Source: SG8-30 sp963695155
GTDB lineage: Bacteria; Pseudomonadota; Gammaproteobacteria; Steroidobacterales; Steroidobacteraceae
DNA length: 64,000 nt
NCBI GenBank assembly: GCA_963695155.1
Contig: CAVOGD010000002.1
Location: forward strand, 86,354-150,353
Direction of reading: 5' to 3'
In this document: in pieces, positions 8,576 to 16,680 of the stretch
Position numbering within the stretch: the first letter of the stretch is position 1
Layout of the letters: each line of letters begins with the position of its first letter
Program-made: the position numbers and the translations under genes
Notes under the pieces: model-generated
Databases searched by the model: none
The model's input: only the letters and a program-made list of their open reading frames with translations
Told to the model about the DNA's origin: nothing

Positions 8576-9760
8576 ATGACGTCGGAGGCGGACCGGCGCG
8601 CCGCGCGATGGCTGCTGGCGGTCGTGCTGTTCCTGATCGTGTACGGGTCGCTGTACCCGTTCCGGTTCCAGGACGCGGGCGTGCACGACCTGGCCGGCCT
8701 GCTGGCGCGCCTGCCGTGGGCCCGCACGACGCGCAGCGACATCGCCGCCAACGTCCTCCTGTACCTGCCGTTCGGCGCCTGCCTCGGCTGGATGCTGGCC
8801 GACCGGCTCGGCGGCCTGTTCACGATGCTGTTCGCCACGCTGGCCGGCGTCGCGCTGTCGCTGGCCATCGAGGTCGGCCAGATCTACGAGACGAGACGGG
8901 TCGCGAGTTTCGCCGACGTCGCCTACAACGGCGCCGGCGCCCTGGCCGGCAGCGCGCTGGCCCTGCTGTTGCTGGCCGCCCGGCACGGCCTGCGGCGCAG
9001 CGCGCTCGCCGACATCCTGGCCCAGCCGATCGCTGCGTCGCTGCTGTTGCTGTGGGCCGGCTACCGCCTGGCTCCCTTCGGCGTGGCGCTGAGCCCCACC
9101 GAGTGGCGTGCGGCCGTGGCGCCCCTGCTGACGGGTCCATGGTTCGCGCCCTGGGAAACCGTGCGGCACCTGGTGTCGTGGCTGGTCGTCGCGCTGGCGC
9201 TCAGGTCGCTGCTGCCGGATCGCGACGGGTTCGCGAGCCTCGCCGTCGCCATGCTGGCCGTGCTCGCCGGCCTTATCGTGGTGGCGGGCAAGACGCTCAT
9301 GCCGGCGGAGATCGTCGCCATGGCGCTGGCGCTCGCACTCACCCGTGTGCTCGGCTATGTGGAACCGGGGCGCGTCGCGGCGTTGCTGGCCTGGGCGCTG
9401 GCGGCGCTGATCGTGGTGGAGGGCCTGGCGCCGTTCAATTTCGGCGTCGGCCCGGATCCGTTCGGGCTCGTCCCGTTCCAGGATTCCCTGGCGCGTTACC
9501 GCGCCACCAACCTGGGCGACATGTTCTACAAGTGCTTCGCCTACGGCGCCCTGGTCTGGCTGCTGGTGCGCGCCGGACACCGCGCCCTGCTGGCGACCGT
9601 ACTGGCCGGCGGCCTGGTGCTGACGGTGGAGGTGCTGCAGGCCTGGCTGCCCGGCAAGACCGGCGACATCACCGATCCACTGCTGGTCGTCGCGGCGGGC
9701 GGGCTGCTGGCCATGTTCGAGGGGCCGGCCGCCGCCGTGCGGCGCAGGCGCCGCTACTGA
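8576..9760 (+). CDS. VanZ family membrane protein
   Basis: A 394-residue protein with roughly ten hydrophobic segments. Two VanZ-like halves can be seen: the first near residues 15-140 (YPFRF ... NVLLYLPFGACLGW ... IEVGQIYETRRVASFADVAYN) and the second near residues 280-385 (FNFGVGPDPFGLVPF ... EVLQAWLPGKTGDITD). The repeated Y/W-PF and E-x-x-Q plus D-x-x-x-N/D pattern is the family signature. VanZ confers low-level teicoplanin resistance in enterococci, but the function of chromosomal proteobacterial members is not known. A strong GGAGGAG precedes the ATG. Confidence 0.85.
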   Translation: MTSEADRRAARWLLAVVLFLIVYGSLYPFRFQDAGVHDLAGLLARLPWARTTRSDIAANVLLYLPFGACLGWMLADRLGGLFTMLFATLAGVALSLAIEVGQIYETRRVASFADVAYNGAGALAGSALALLLLAARHGLRRSALADILAQPIAASLLLLWAGYRLAPFGVALSPTEWRAAVAPLLTGPWFAPWETVRHLVSWLVVALALRSLLPDRDGFASLAVAMLAVLAGLIVVAGKTLMPAEIVAMALALALTRVLGYVEPGRVAALLAWALAALIVVEGLAPFNFGVGPDPFGLVPFQDSLARYRATNLGDMFYKCFAYGALVWLLVRAGHRALLATVLAGGLVLTVEVLQAWLPGKTGDITDPLLVVAAGGLLAMFEGPAAAVRRRRRY

Positions 9761-9845
9761 CCGCCGTGCCATCACCGGTCCGCACGCCGGACCGCCGGCA
9801 GTGGCACACTGGCGGCCGGGCGTGCCGCGAGGGAAACCGCAAGAG

Positions 9846-11487
9846 ATGACCGCCTTGTTGCAGACATTCACGCTGGCCTGTGTGCTGGCATGCGTGCCGG
9901 CGGCCGCCGTCGCGCAGCTGGTGCGCCCGGGCGACGAGGAGCGCATGGCGCTGCATGAGGAGTTCCGTCGGCTGTTCGCCGAGCAGCGCTATGCCGAGGC
10001 ATTGAGCTTCGCGCAGCGTGTCGTGCAGATGACCGAGGACGACGCTTCCCTCGCCGACGAGCTTGGCCACCGCTTACAACAACCTCGGCGTCGCCCAGGT
10101 GCGCGTCGGCGACCTCGACGCGGCCGAAGTGAGCTTCGGGCGCGCCCTGGAGCTGCTCGAAGGCCGCGTCGGCATCGTCTCGCGTCGCCTGATCGGCCCG
10201 CTCGCCGGGCTCGGCGCCGTGCATGCCGCGCGCGGGAATCCAGCCCTGGCCGCGGACGCGCTGCAGCGCGCACTGGCCGTCAGCCGCAGGGCCAACGGCC
10301 TGTTCAACCCGGACCAGATGGAACTGCTCGAGTCGCTCGTCGAGCAGTACCTCGCGGTGGGCAACGGCGACGGCGTGGAGCGCGAGCGGCGCTACGCCGT
10401 GCAGGTCGTGCAGCAGGAGTTCGGCGCCGACGACCCGCGCACGATACCGGCCCACATGCGCCTCGCCAACTGGTACGAGAAGACCGAGCGCTACGCCGAC
10501 GCCCGCGGCGAGTGGCAGCGCGTCGTGGACGTCGCGTCCCGCGAAAGCGGCGGCCGCAATGCCGCGACGATCCTGGGCCTGGTCGCGATCGCGCGCAACC
10601 ACCGGCTGCAGTTCGTGCTCGAACCGGAGTCGCTCGAGACGATGGCCATACCGATAGACCCGGCGACGGGCCGGCCCCTGCCGCTCATGATGCCGCCGGA
10701 GCGCTCGGGCATCGCCAGGCTCGACCGGGAAGGCGAGGTCGCCGCGCAACGGGCGCTCGCACTCCTGGAGCAGACGCCGGATCCGCCGAAGAAGCTGCTG
10801 GCCACGGCGCTCACCGAACTGGGCGACTGGTACGTCACCGCCGACCGGATCGCGGTCGCCATCTCGTATTACCGGCGTGCGTGGCCGTTGTTCGTCGAGA
10901 CCGCGACCCTCGAGGAACCGAATCCACTCGCTGCGCCGCGGCCGCTGCGGTACCGGCCGCCGGATGCGGCGACCCGTCACCGCAAGCGTGCGGACGCCGA
11001 AGTCGTGACGACGCCCTTCGAGTTCACCATGACCGTCAGCGCCACCGGCGAGACCGCCGACGTGAAGTTGCGGTCGAGCGGCGTGGACGAGTATCGCGCC
11101 GGCCACCTCAGGCGCTCGCTGGCACGCGCGCAATTCAGCCCGCGCTTCGAGGACGGCGAGCCGGTTGCGACAGACGATTACCGGTTTACGGAGGTCTGGT
11201 ACGACCTGGCCGCCAGCGTGGCGCCGGAGACCGCCGCCGAACCGGAACCGGAGGGCGAACCCGGAGCCGACCCGTTGCGGGCGCCGCGCCAGCGCCCGGC
11301 TGCGACGGTGGCTGTTCCGGTGGCGGCGCATCCGGCACCGGCTCCATGGCCGCCCCGGCCTGCGGGTCCTCGGGTGGCGGCGCCTCGGGATCCGGTTCCT
11401 GCGGCGGCGACACCACGGGCGGCGGCACGGCGCCGAACGAGCCCGGCATGTCGCGCGGCGCGGGTCGCGCGGCGCGCTGCGGCATGA
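9846..11487 (+). pseudogene. exported TPR protein with TonB-like C-terminus, frameshifted
   Basis: The first 73 codons encode a signal peptide (ALLQTFTLACVLACVPAAAVAQ) and the start of a helical repeat protein. At 10065-10066 one extra G (CTTGGCC instead of CTTGCC) shifts the frame; restoring it gives DELATAYNNLGVAQ and continues through TPR-like repeats to about residue 330. The C-terminal part (TVSATGETADVKLRSSG ... LARAQFSPRFEDGEPV ... FTEVWYDL) resembles a TonB C-terminal or energy-transducer domain. The last 90 codons are Pro/Ala-rich and overlap the convergent lipoprotein gene. Either a recent frameshift mutation or a sequencing error. Confidence 0.7.
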
Positions 11488-12091
11488 CCCGCCTGCCGGC
11501 CAGCAGCGAGCGTATCGTGTCTTCCTCGGGCAACTCGACCGCCAGTTTGGCGCCCGCTTCGCGCATGGCACGCTGCGTCGCCCCCAGCAACGGCGCGCTG
11601 CCCGCCAGCGCCCCCGACAGCACGCGCCCGTAACCCGTGAAGACGTAGCCGTCCACGCGCTCGCCGCCCGGTTCATAGACGTTCACGCGGTAGCGGATCG
11701 TCACCGTGTACATGTCGCCGGCCATGTCGCGCGGGGTCAGGAACGAGTAGTCCTCGAAGTGCGGCTCGAGCACCAGCCGCACCGGGGGCTCGAGCCGCGG
11801 CACGCCTTGCGGGTCGTCCACCTCGACGACCTTCACGAACATCGAGCCGAGCAGCCGCCGCAGCTCCGCGACGTGCGCCGGCCCGAGGTTGATCTCGTAG
11901 TCGGTGCCGTAGCGCGTTTCCTTGTGCACAAAGGCGCGGAATTCGGCCGGGAAGTGCACGGCAATCGTCGCCGGCACCGGCTCGAGCAGCGCCGGCGGCA
12001 GCACCGGCACGGGCTCGACGCGCACCGCGCCGCAACCGGCCAGCACGATGGCCAGTGCGCAAAGCCCTGGTGCAGCCAGCCTGGTGTTCAT
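11186..12091 (-). CDS. lipoprotein, last gene of the kinase/VWA operon
   Basis: A 301-residue putative lipoprotein: the lipobox is LAGC at about residues 17-20 after a short hydrophobic stretch. The globular part (about 40-200) is not recognised; it has mixed alpha/beta character with segments such as AVHFPAEFRAFVHKE and YTVTIRYRVNVYEPGG. The last 100 residues are rich in Pro, Glu and Ala. The start overlaps the stop of the upstream VWA gene as ATGA, so it is translationally coupled to it. Its 3' end overlaps the tail of the convergent TPR gene by 302 bp. It likely anchors or caps the VWA proteins at the outer membrane (inference). Confidence 0.7.
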   Translation of the reverse strand: MNTRLAAPGLCALAIVLAGCGAVRVEPVPVLPPALLEPVPATIAVHFPAEFRAFVHKETRYGTDYEINLGPAHVAELRRLLGSMFVKVVEVDDPQGVPRLEPPVRLVLEPHFEDYSFLTPRDMAGDMYTVTIRYRVNVYEPGGERVDGYVFTGYGRVLSGALAGSAPLLGATQRAMREAGAKLAVELPEEDTIRSLLAGRRVMPQRAARPAPRDMPGSFGAVPPPVVSPPQEPDPEAPPPEDPQAGAAMEPVPDAPPPEQPPSQPGAGAAPATGRLRVRPPVPVRRRSPAPRWRPGRTRPP

Positions 12092-13104
12092 CCCCGCCGC
12101 CCCGCTTCGGCCGCCTCGTTGGTGAGGCCCACGAAGGTACCACCGTTGCGCGCGCACAGGATGCGCATCAGCGTCGCAAAGCGGATGGACGTGTACTGCG
12201 GCACGTTCGGGCCCAGCGGGAAGCCGATGGCATGGATGCGCACCCGCGGTTCGCCGCTGCGGTCCTTGCGGTTGATGCGCTCCACCGTGTCCACCACGTC
12301 CTGGATCGAGGAGCCGGTGAACTCGTCGCCCAGCACGTAGATGCTGATGCGGTGCTCCGGCGACCAGAACGTGCGGATCGCCGCCACGATGCCCTCGACC
12401 GGGCTCGAGTTGGAGAACGCCCGCCAGCGCCGGAACACGTCGAGGATGGCGCGCCGCCGCGCCGGCGAGTCCGGGATCCAGCGGCCGCGATACTCGCTGA
12501 ACATGTAGCCGCCCTCGTCGTCCATGACCTGGATGCCCTTGACGGCCGGGTAGATCTCCAGCACCTCGCGCATCTTCTGCTGCGCGCGCTGCCAGCTGAA
12601 CGTCTGCATGGACCCGGACGTGTCGACGATGAAGATGATGTACTCGCTGTCCACCGGGATGCCGCCGACCGGCTGGTCGGCGCTGCGCCGGAAGTCCGCG
12701 CCCAGCAGCCGCCGCATTTCCTCGGTGAGCTCCTGGCGCGCCACCGTCATCGTGCCCTCGAGCTTGCTGATCGTCTCGCCCTCGCTGCGGGTGGCCTTGA
12801 ATTCCCCCTCGATCGCCGACAGGTCGCCGCGCAGCCGGGCCACCCGCCGCTGTTCCTCCGACAGCTGCTCGATGCGGGCCTTGAGCTCGCGCTCCAGCAC
12901 CACCGACACGCCGCGGATGTCGAACAGCTCCTCCTCGAGCTTGCGGATCTGCGCGTCGAGATCCACCTTGGACTGCTCGAGCTGCAGCGGCTGGCCCACC
13001 TCGTTGAGCACCAGCAGCAGGATGACCGCGCCGAAGCCGCAGCTGATCACGTCCAGGAAGGACATGCTGAAGACTTCCGTCTCGCGCCGCTGCCGCCGCT
13101 TCAT
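12088..13104 (-). CDS. membrane-anchored VWA domain protein (ExbD-like N-terminus), copy 1
   Basis: A 338-residue protein. Residues 1-12 are cytoplasmic and basic; residues 14-33 (MSFLDVISCGFGAVILLLVL) form one membrane segment with an acidic residue, D18, at its start, as in ExbD/TolR/MotB. Residues 38-115 are a predicted coiled coil. The rest is a VWA domain whose MIDAS motif DTSGS follows YIIFIV. The periplasmic VWA part should bind metal and a protein ligand. It overlaps the upstream VWA gene as ATGA and the downstream lipoprotein likewise. The paralogue upstream shares the N-terminal motif exactly. No family function is established. Confidence 0.85.
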   Translation of the reverse strand: MKRRQRRETEVFSMSFLDVISCGFGAVILLLVLNEVGQPLQLEQSKVDLDAQIRKLEEELFDIRGVSVVLERELKARIEQLSEEQRRVARLRGDLSAIEGEFKATRSEGETISKLEGTMTVARQELTEEMRRLLGADFRRSADQPVGGIPVDSEYIIFIVDTSGSMQTFSWQRAQQKMREVLEIYPAVKGIQVMDDEGGYMFSEYRGRWIPDSPARRRAILDVFRRWRAFSNSSPVEGIVAAIRTFWSPEHRISIYVLGDEFTGSSIQDVVDTVERINRKDRSGEPRVRIHAIGFPLGPNVPQYTSIRFATLMRILCARNGGTFVGLTNEAAEAGRRG

Positions 13105-14195
13105 GGCCAGTCCCTGGGCGGGCTGAGGAAGGCACCGCCGGTCGCCTGCGCCAGGCGCCAGAAGTAGGTCGGCGCCGACGGATCGCCCTCCATCGGCAGC
13201 AGCACGACGTTGATCGGCGGCGGCTGCTTCGGCAGCGTGCGCACCGCGCGCTCCATGTTGTCCTCGCGGTCGCCGGGATCGGCCAGCCTCTTGAACGCCG
13301 GCGGTCGTTCGCCCTGGGTCGGCAGCCCGTCGGTGATCAGGACGACGTTGTCCGGCGCCGGCGACAGCCGCTGCAGCACGGCGAACGCATGGAACAGGCT
13401 GGTGCCGCCGGTCGGCACCGTGCGCCGCAACGCCTGCAGCGCCTGGCCCATGGACTTGCTGTCGCGGGCCGCCAGCCAGCGGCCGTCGCTGCCTTCCAGC
13501 AACGGCCAGGCGCGAACGTTGAACGCGTAGATCTGGTACTGCGAGTCCGCCGGCACTTGCGCCGACAACCAGTCCACCGTGCCGATCGCCTGCTGCCACT
13601 TCTCGGAGCGCAGCTGCCGGTCGGGCGACATGTTGCGCAGGCGGATGATGTTGACCAGCGTCTCGTCCAGCATGCTGGCCGACGCATCCACCAGCACCAG
13701 GATGCGCCGGCCGCCGACCTTGAGTCCGGTCAGGTACTGGCGGTCGCCGTCGCCGGCCACGCTGCGCACCTGGGTGCCGGTCTGGGCCCGCTCCGCCTGC
13801 GCCTGAAGCCGACGCGTGTCTTCCTCGAGCGACTTGAGGTCGGCCTTCAGCCGCTCGAGGCTTTCGCGGCGCGCCAGCGTGTCGAACTCGTAGCGCGCCA
13901 GCTCGACCTTGGTGGCGGCGATCTTCTCGATCACCTGCGTGGCGAGCCCCGCCGCGCGAACCTTGTCATCGTCGGTCGCTGTCAGGACGTTGCGCAACTC
14001 GGCCAGGTGCTTGTAACCGTCCAGCACCTGCTGTTCGAGGCGCCGCGCCTCGGCCGCCAGGTCCTGGCTGTCCTTGATGCGCTCGAGCCCGGCCTGGGCG
14101 CTGATGATGGTGTAGAACAGCACGACCGCGCCGAAGCCGCAGCTGATCACGTCCAGGAAGGACATGCTCCACGCCTCGGTGCGGCGGCGCGCCAT
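13101..14195 (-). CDS. membrane-anchored VWA domain protein (ExbD-like N-terminus), copy 2
   Basis: A 364-residue paralogue of the next gene. It opens with MARRRTEAW and then the same SMSFLDVISCGFGAV segment, with D15 at the membrane boundary. A long coiled coil follows (about 32-135), then a VWA domain with the MIDAS variant DASASM instead of DxSGS; the later TGGTSL and ITDG elements are present. The MIDAS change keeps D-x-S-x-S, so metal binding is still possible. Start is 2 bp after the FHA gene and the stop overlaps copy 1 as ATGA. Together with copy 1 it is placed where ExbD genes usually follow ExbB. Confidence 0.85.
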   Translation of the reverse strand: MARRRTEAWSMSFLDVISCGFGAVVLFYTIISAQAGLERIKDSQDLAAEARRLEQQVLDGYKHLAELRNVLTATDDDKVRAAGLATQVIEKIAATKVELARYEFDTLARRESLERLKADLKSLEEDTRRLQAQAERAQTGTQVRSVAGDGDRQYLTGLKVGGRRILVLVDASASMLDETLVNIIRLRNMSPDRQLRSEKWQQAIGTVDWLSAQVPADSQYQIYAFNVRAWPLLEGSDGRWLAARDSKSMGQALQALRRTVPTGGTSLFHAFAVLQRLSPAPDNVVLITDGLPTQGERPPAFKRLADPGDREDNMERAVRTLPKQPPPINVVLLPMEGDPSAPTYFWRLAQATGGAFLSPPRDWP

Positions 14196-14197
14196 GG

Positions 14198-15544
14198 TCA
14201 GCCGACCGCCACCAACTCGAGGATCACGCCCGGCGTGCCGATCCTGAGCCGGTCGCCGGCGGCGAGCGCCGCGCTGCCGGCGACGCGCTCGCCGTTGACG
14301 AAGGTCCCGTGGCGGCTACGGTCGCGCACGATCACAGCCCCGCCCTCACGCACCAGCACACAGTGCGCGGCGGACACCCCGGCGCCCGGGCCGTCCAGCA
14401 GCAGCGTGCACGGGCCCGCCGGCGCCCTGCCGAGTTCCAGCGGCTGCTCCGTGATCGCATGCGCGCGCCCGTCGTGGATCACGTGGGTCGGCACGGCGCC
14501 GCGTGATGGCCGCGCCGGCCGCGCACGAGGCGATGCGGGCCGCCGCCGGCGCAGTTGCGTGACCAGGGCCGTGGTGCCCGCCGCGGTCACTTCGTCGGCC
14601 GCCGCCAGCGCCCCGTACGGCGCGGCGCCTTCCGCCAGCACGGCCACCGAGACATCGGCGAGCCCCGCGCATCGTTCCGCCAGGCCCGGCAACGCGGCGA
14701 CCCGCGCCGACAGCGCGACCGTCACCGGCTCGCCCGCGCGCCGCGCCGCATGCACCAGGTCCACGAGTTGCGTGTAGTAGGCCTCGGCCGCCAGCACGAA
14801 CTGCTCGCGGCGCAACGACACGCTGAAGCGTCCGGACCTGGTCTCGATCTCTATGTCGGTCACCTCGTTGGCGGCCAGCGCCGCCAGCCACTGCGGCAAC
14901 CGGTCGTACAGCTGCTGCTCGCTCGCCGCGTGGTGCTGCGGATCGAAGCGGGTGCGCCTCACCATGGCTTCCGACACAAGTTGCGCGAAGGCCGCCTGCA
15001 GACCCTTGAGGCCGACGCGCGGCGCGATCTCCACGCGGTGTCGGGCCAGCGACTCGGCGCCGCGCAGCTCGGTCAGCACGGACTGGTGCAGCTGCACGTC
15101 CAGGCACAGCACGGTCTCGCCGGCGTCGAGCGGCGCACAGGCGGCCACCGCCGCGTCCACGTAACCGTCCACCGGGATGCCCGCCGCGGCCGCGATGCCC
15201 GCCAGCAGTCCCAGTTCCCCGGGGCGCATGCTGCCCGGCACCGCAAACAGCGCCGTGTCGCCGGGCTCGGCACTGCCCGCCCACAGCTGCGACAGGTGCG
15301 CGAACGCCAGGTCCGCCCGCGAGCGGGCGTGCGGCAGGGGCCGCGGCAGCGCTTCCGTGCCCAGGTCGGTCCAGAAGCGATCGAATGCGAACACCGGCTT
15401 GAGGCGTTCCTGCGCCGCGGCCTCGCGGCCGACCAGCAGGCCGGCCGGGTCGAGCAGCGCGAGGCCGGGGCTGGGCGCGGACAGCGCGTCCCCGCGCGCC
15501 GCCGTCAGCCCGGCATCCACGACCTCGATGGCGACCCGCGCCAC
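14198..15544 (-). CDS. FHA domain protein with actin/Hsp70-like N-terminal region
   Basis: A 448-residue cytoplasmic protein. The C-terminal 90 residues are a forkhead-associated domain with the phosphothreonine-binding marks LGR, SAAH and RSRHGTFVNGERV. The N-terminal 330 residues look like a degenerate actin/Hsp70-type ATPase fold (GLALLDPAGLLVG, a GYVDAAVAAC segment and ETVLCLDVQLHQ), by resemblance only. FHA domains read phosphothreonine, so this protein should couple the Ser/Thr kinase three genes upstream to the ExbB-like channel and VWA proteins. It starts 1 bp after the ExbB-like gene stop. Confidence 0.8.
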   Translation of the reverse strand: MARVAIEVVDAGLTAARGDALSAPSPGLALLDPAGLLVGREAAAQERLKPVFAFDRFWTDLGTEALPRPLPHARSRADLAFAHLSQLWAGSAEPGDTALFAVPGSMRPGELGLLAGIAAAAGIPVDGYVDAAVAACAPLDAGETVLCLDVQLHQSVLTELRGAESLARHRVEIAPRVGLKGLQAAFAQLVSEAMVRRTRFDPQHHAASEQQLYDRLPQWLAALAANEVTDIEIETRSGRFSVSLRREQFVLAAEAYYTQLVDLVHAARRAGEPVTVALSARVAALPGLAERCAGLADVSVAVLAEGAAPYGALAAADEVTAAGTTALVTQLRRRRPASPRARPARPSRGAVPTHVIHDGRAHAITEQPLELGRAPAGPCTLLLDGPGAGVSAAHCVLVREGGAVIVRDRSRHGTFVNGERVAGSAALAAGDRLRIGTPGVILELVAVG

Positions 15545-15545
15545 T

Positions 15546-16343
15546 TCAACGCACCTGCAGGTGGCGAAGCAGGCGCTGGTCCAGGTAGGTCTCCGAATCC
15601 AGCACCAGGCGCTCCTGCGCCAGCTGCAGGTTGTGCAGCAGGAACATCAGCAGAAGCGACAGCAGGAGCGCGAAGAACGTGGAGTTGAAGGCCACGCCCA
15701 GGCCCGCCGTCACGCCGGCGATGTCGCCGGTGACCGCCTTGTGAGCTTCGGCGAGCGCATCGCCGATGCCGCGCACGGTGCCGATGAAACCGATGGCCGG
15801 GATGGCCCAGGCGATGTAGCGCACCATCGCCAGTTCCGAGTCGAGCCGCTCGGACTCCGCCTGCACGACGGCGCGACAGGCGTCCGACACGTCCTGCACG
15901 TTGCGGGTCGCGCCGAAACGCGCCAGTGCCGCCTTCAGCGCCCGCACGGGCAGCATCGCCTGGCGGTCGCGCGGCAGAGACTCGAGCTGCCGCGAGTATT
16001 CCCGCGTGTCCTCGGGCAGCACGCGCATGCCCTCCGGAATCTGCAGCACGTCCTCGTCGAGGATGGCGCGCTCGCGCAGCGTCGAGCGCCCCTTGTAGGC
16101 GATCATCGCCAGCGCCCACAGCATGAGGATCAGGCACGACTCCTGCTCATAGTCCTTGACGACCACCCATAACGAGCGCTGCGGCACGTAGTCGGGATCC
16201 GCCTTCATCTGCGCCGCCTGCGCCACCAGCACGGCCTGCGCGTTGGGGCGCACGACCGCCACGTAGAACGCGTGCACCACGATAATCGCGGCCAGCAGCG
16301 TGAAGAGGCTGTAGAGGAATTCGTTCGGATAGCGCTTCTTCAT
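15546..16343 (-). CDS. MotA/TolQ/ExbB proton channel family protein
   Basis: About 265 residues with four hydrophobic segments: near the N-terminus, at about 75-90, and the two family-diagnostic ones (IAWAIPAIGFIGTVRGIGDAL and FNSTFFALLLSLLLMFLL) near 170-240. The GFIGTVRGIGDAL and TAGLGVAFNSTFFALL motifs are characteristic of ExbB/TolQ, which form a pentameric stator driven by proton flow. No separate ExbD gene is present; the two VWA proteins downstream carry an ExbD-like segment instead. I chose the ATG at 16343, which has AGGA at the right distance; an in-frame ATG lies four codons earlier. Confidence 0.88.
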   Translation of the reverse strand: MKKRYPNEFLYSLFTLLAAIIVVHAFYVAVVRPNAQAVLVAQAAQMKADPDYVPQRSLWVVVKDYEQESCLILMLWALAMIAYKGRSTLRERAILDEDVLQIPEGMRVLPEDTREYSRQLESLPRDRQAMLPVRALKAALARFGATRNVQDVSDACRAVVQAESERLDSELAMVRYIAWAIPAIGFIGTVRGIGDALAEAHKAVTGDIAGVTAGLGVAFNSTFFALLLSLLLMFLLHNLQLAQERLVLDSETYLDQRLLRHLQVR

Positions 16344-16371
16344 GGGTCCTGCCATGGCCGGTGCCGGCCTT

Positions 16372-16680
16372 TCAAATGTCTATGGGAAACGAAACCGGGA
16401 AATCGGCCCGCACTTTCTCGGTGGGGTCGAACCGTTGCGGGGTGGGCCCGGTCGGGCGCGTGCCGGACGGCAACGGCGGCAGCCGCTCCTCCTCTTCCGG
16501 CGCGGCCGCGGGCGGCGGCGGTGCGGCGGGAGCCTCCTGCGGCGGCGCCTCGCTGGCCGGGTCCTGCGTGGCGGCAGGTGGCGCAGCGGGTGGCGCGGCG
16601 GGCGCGGGGCGGGGCGGATCGAGCGCCCACGCCGCGGCCGCCACCAGCACCAGCCCCAGGACGATCAGCCTGCCTGTCAT
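16372..16680 (-). CDS. small Pro/Ala-rich exported protein
   Basis: A 102-residue protein with a hydrophobic N-terminal segment (MTGRLIVLGLVLVAAAAWA) followed by about 55 residues of Pro, Ala and Glu, and a short conserved-looking end (FDPTEKVRADFPVSFPIDI). The sequence resembles the Pro-rich periplasm-spanning rods of TonB or TolA, but is too short to span the periplasm alone. It overlaps the PEGA/FGE gene as ATGA and lies 28 bp before the ExbB-like gene. Not a recognised family; its position suggests a structural part of the same complex. Confidence 0.7.
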   Translation of the reverse strand: MTGRLIVLGLVLVAAAAWALDPPRPAPAAPPAAPPAATQDPASEAPPQEAPAAPPPPAAAPEEEERLPPLPSGTRPTGPTPQRFDPTEKVRADFPVSFPIDI

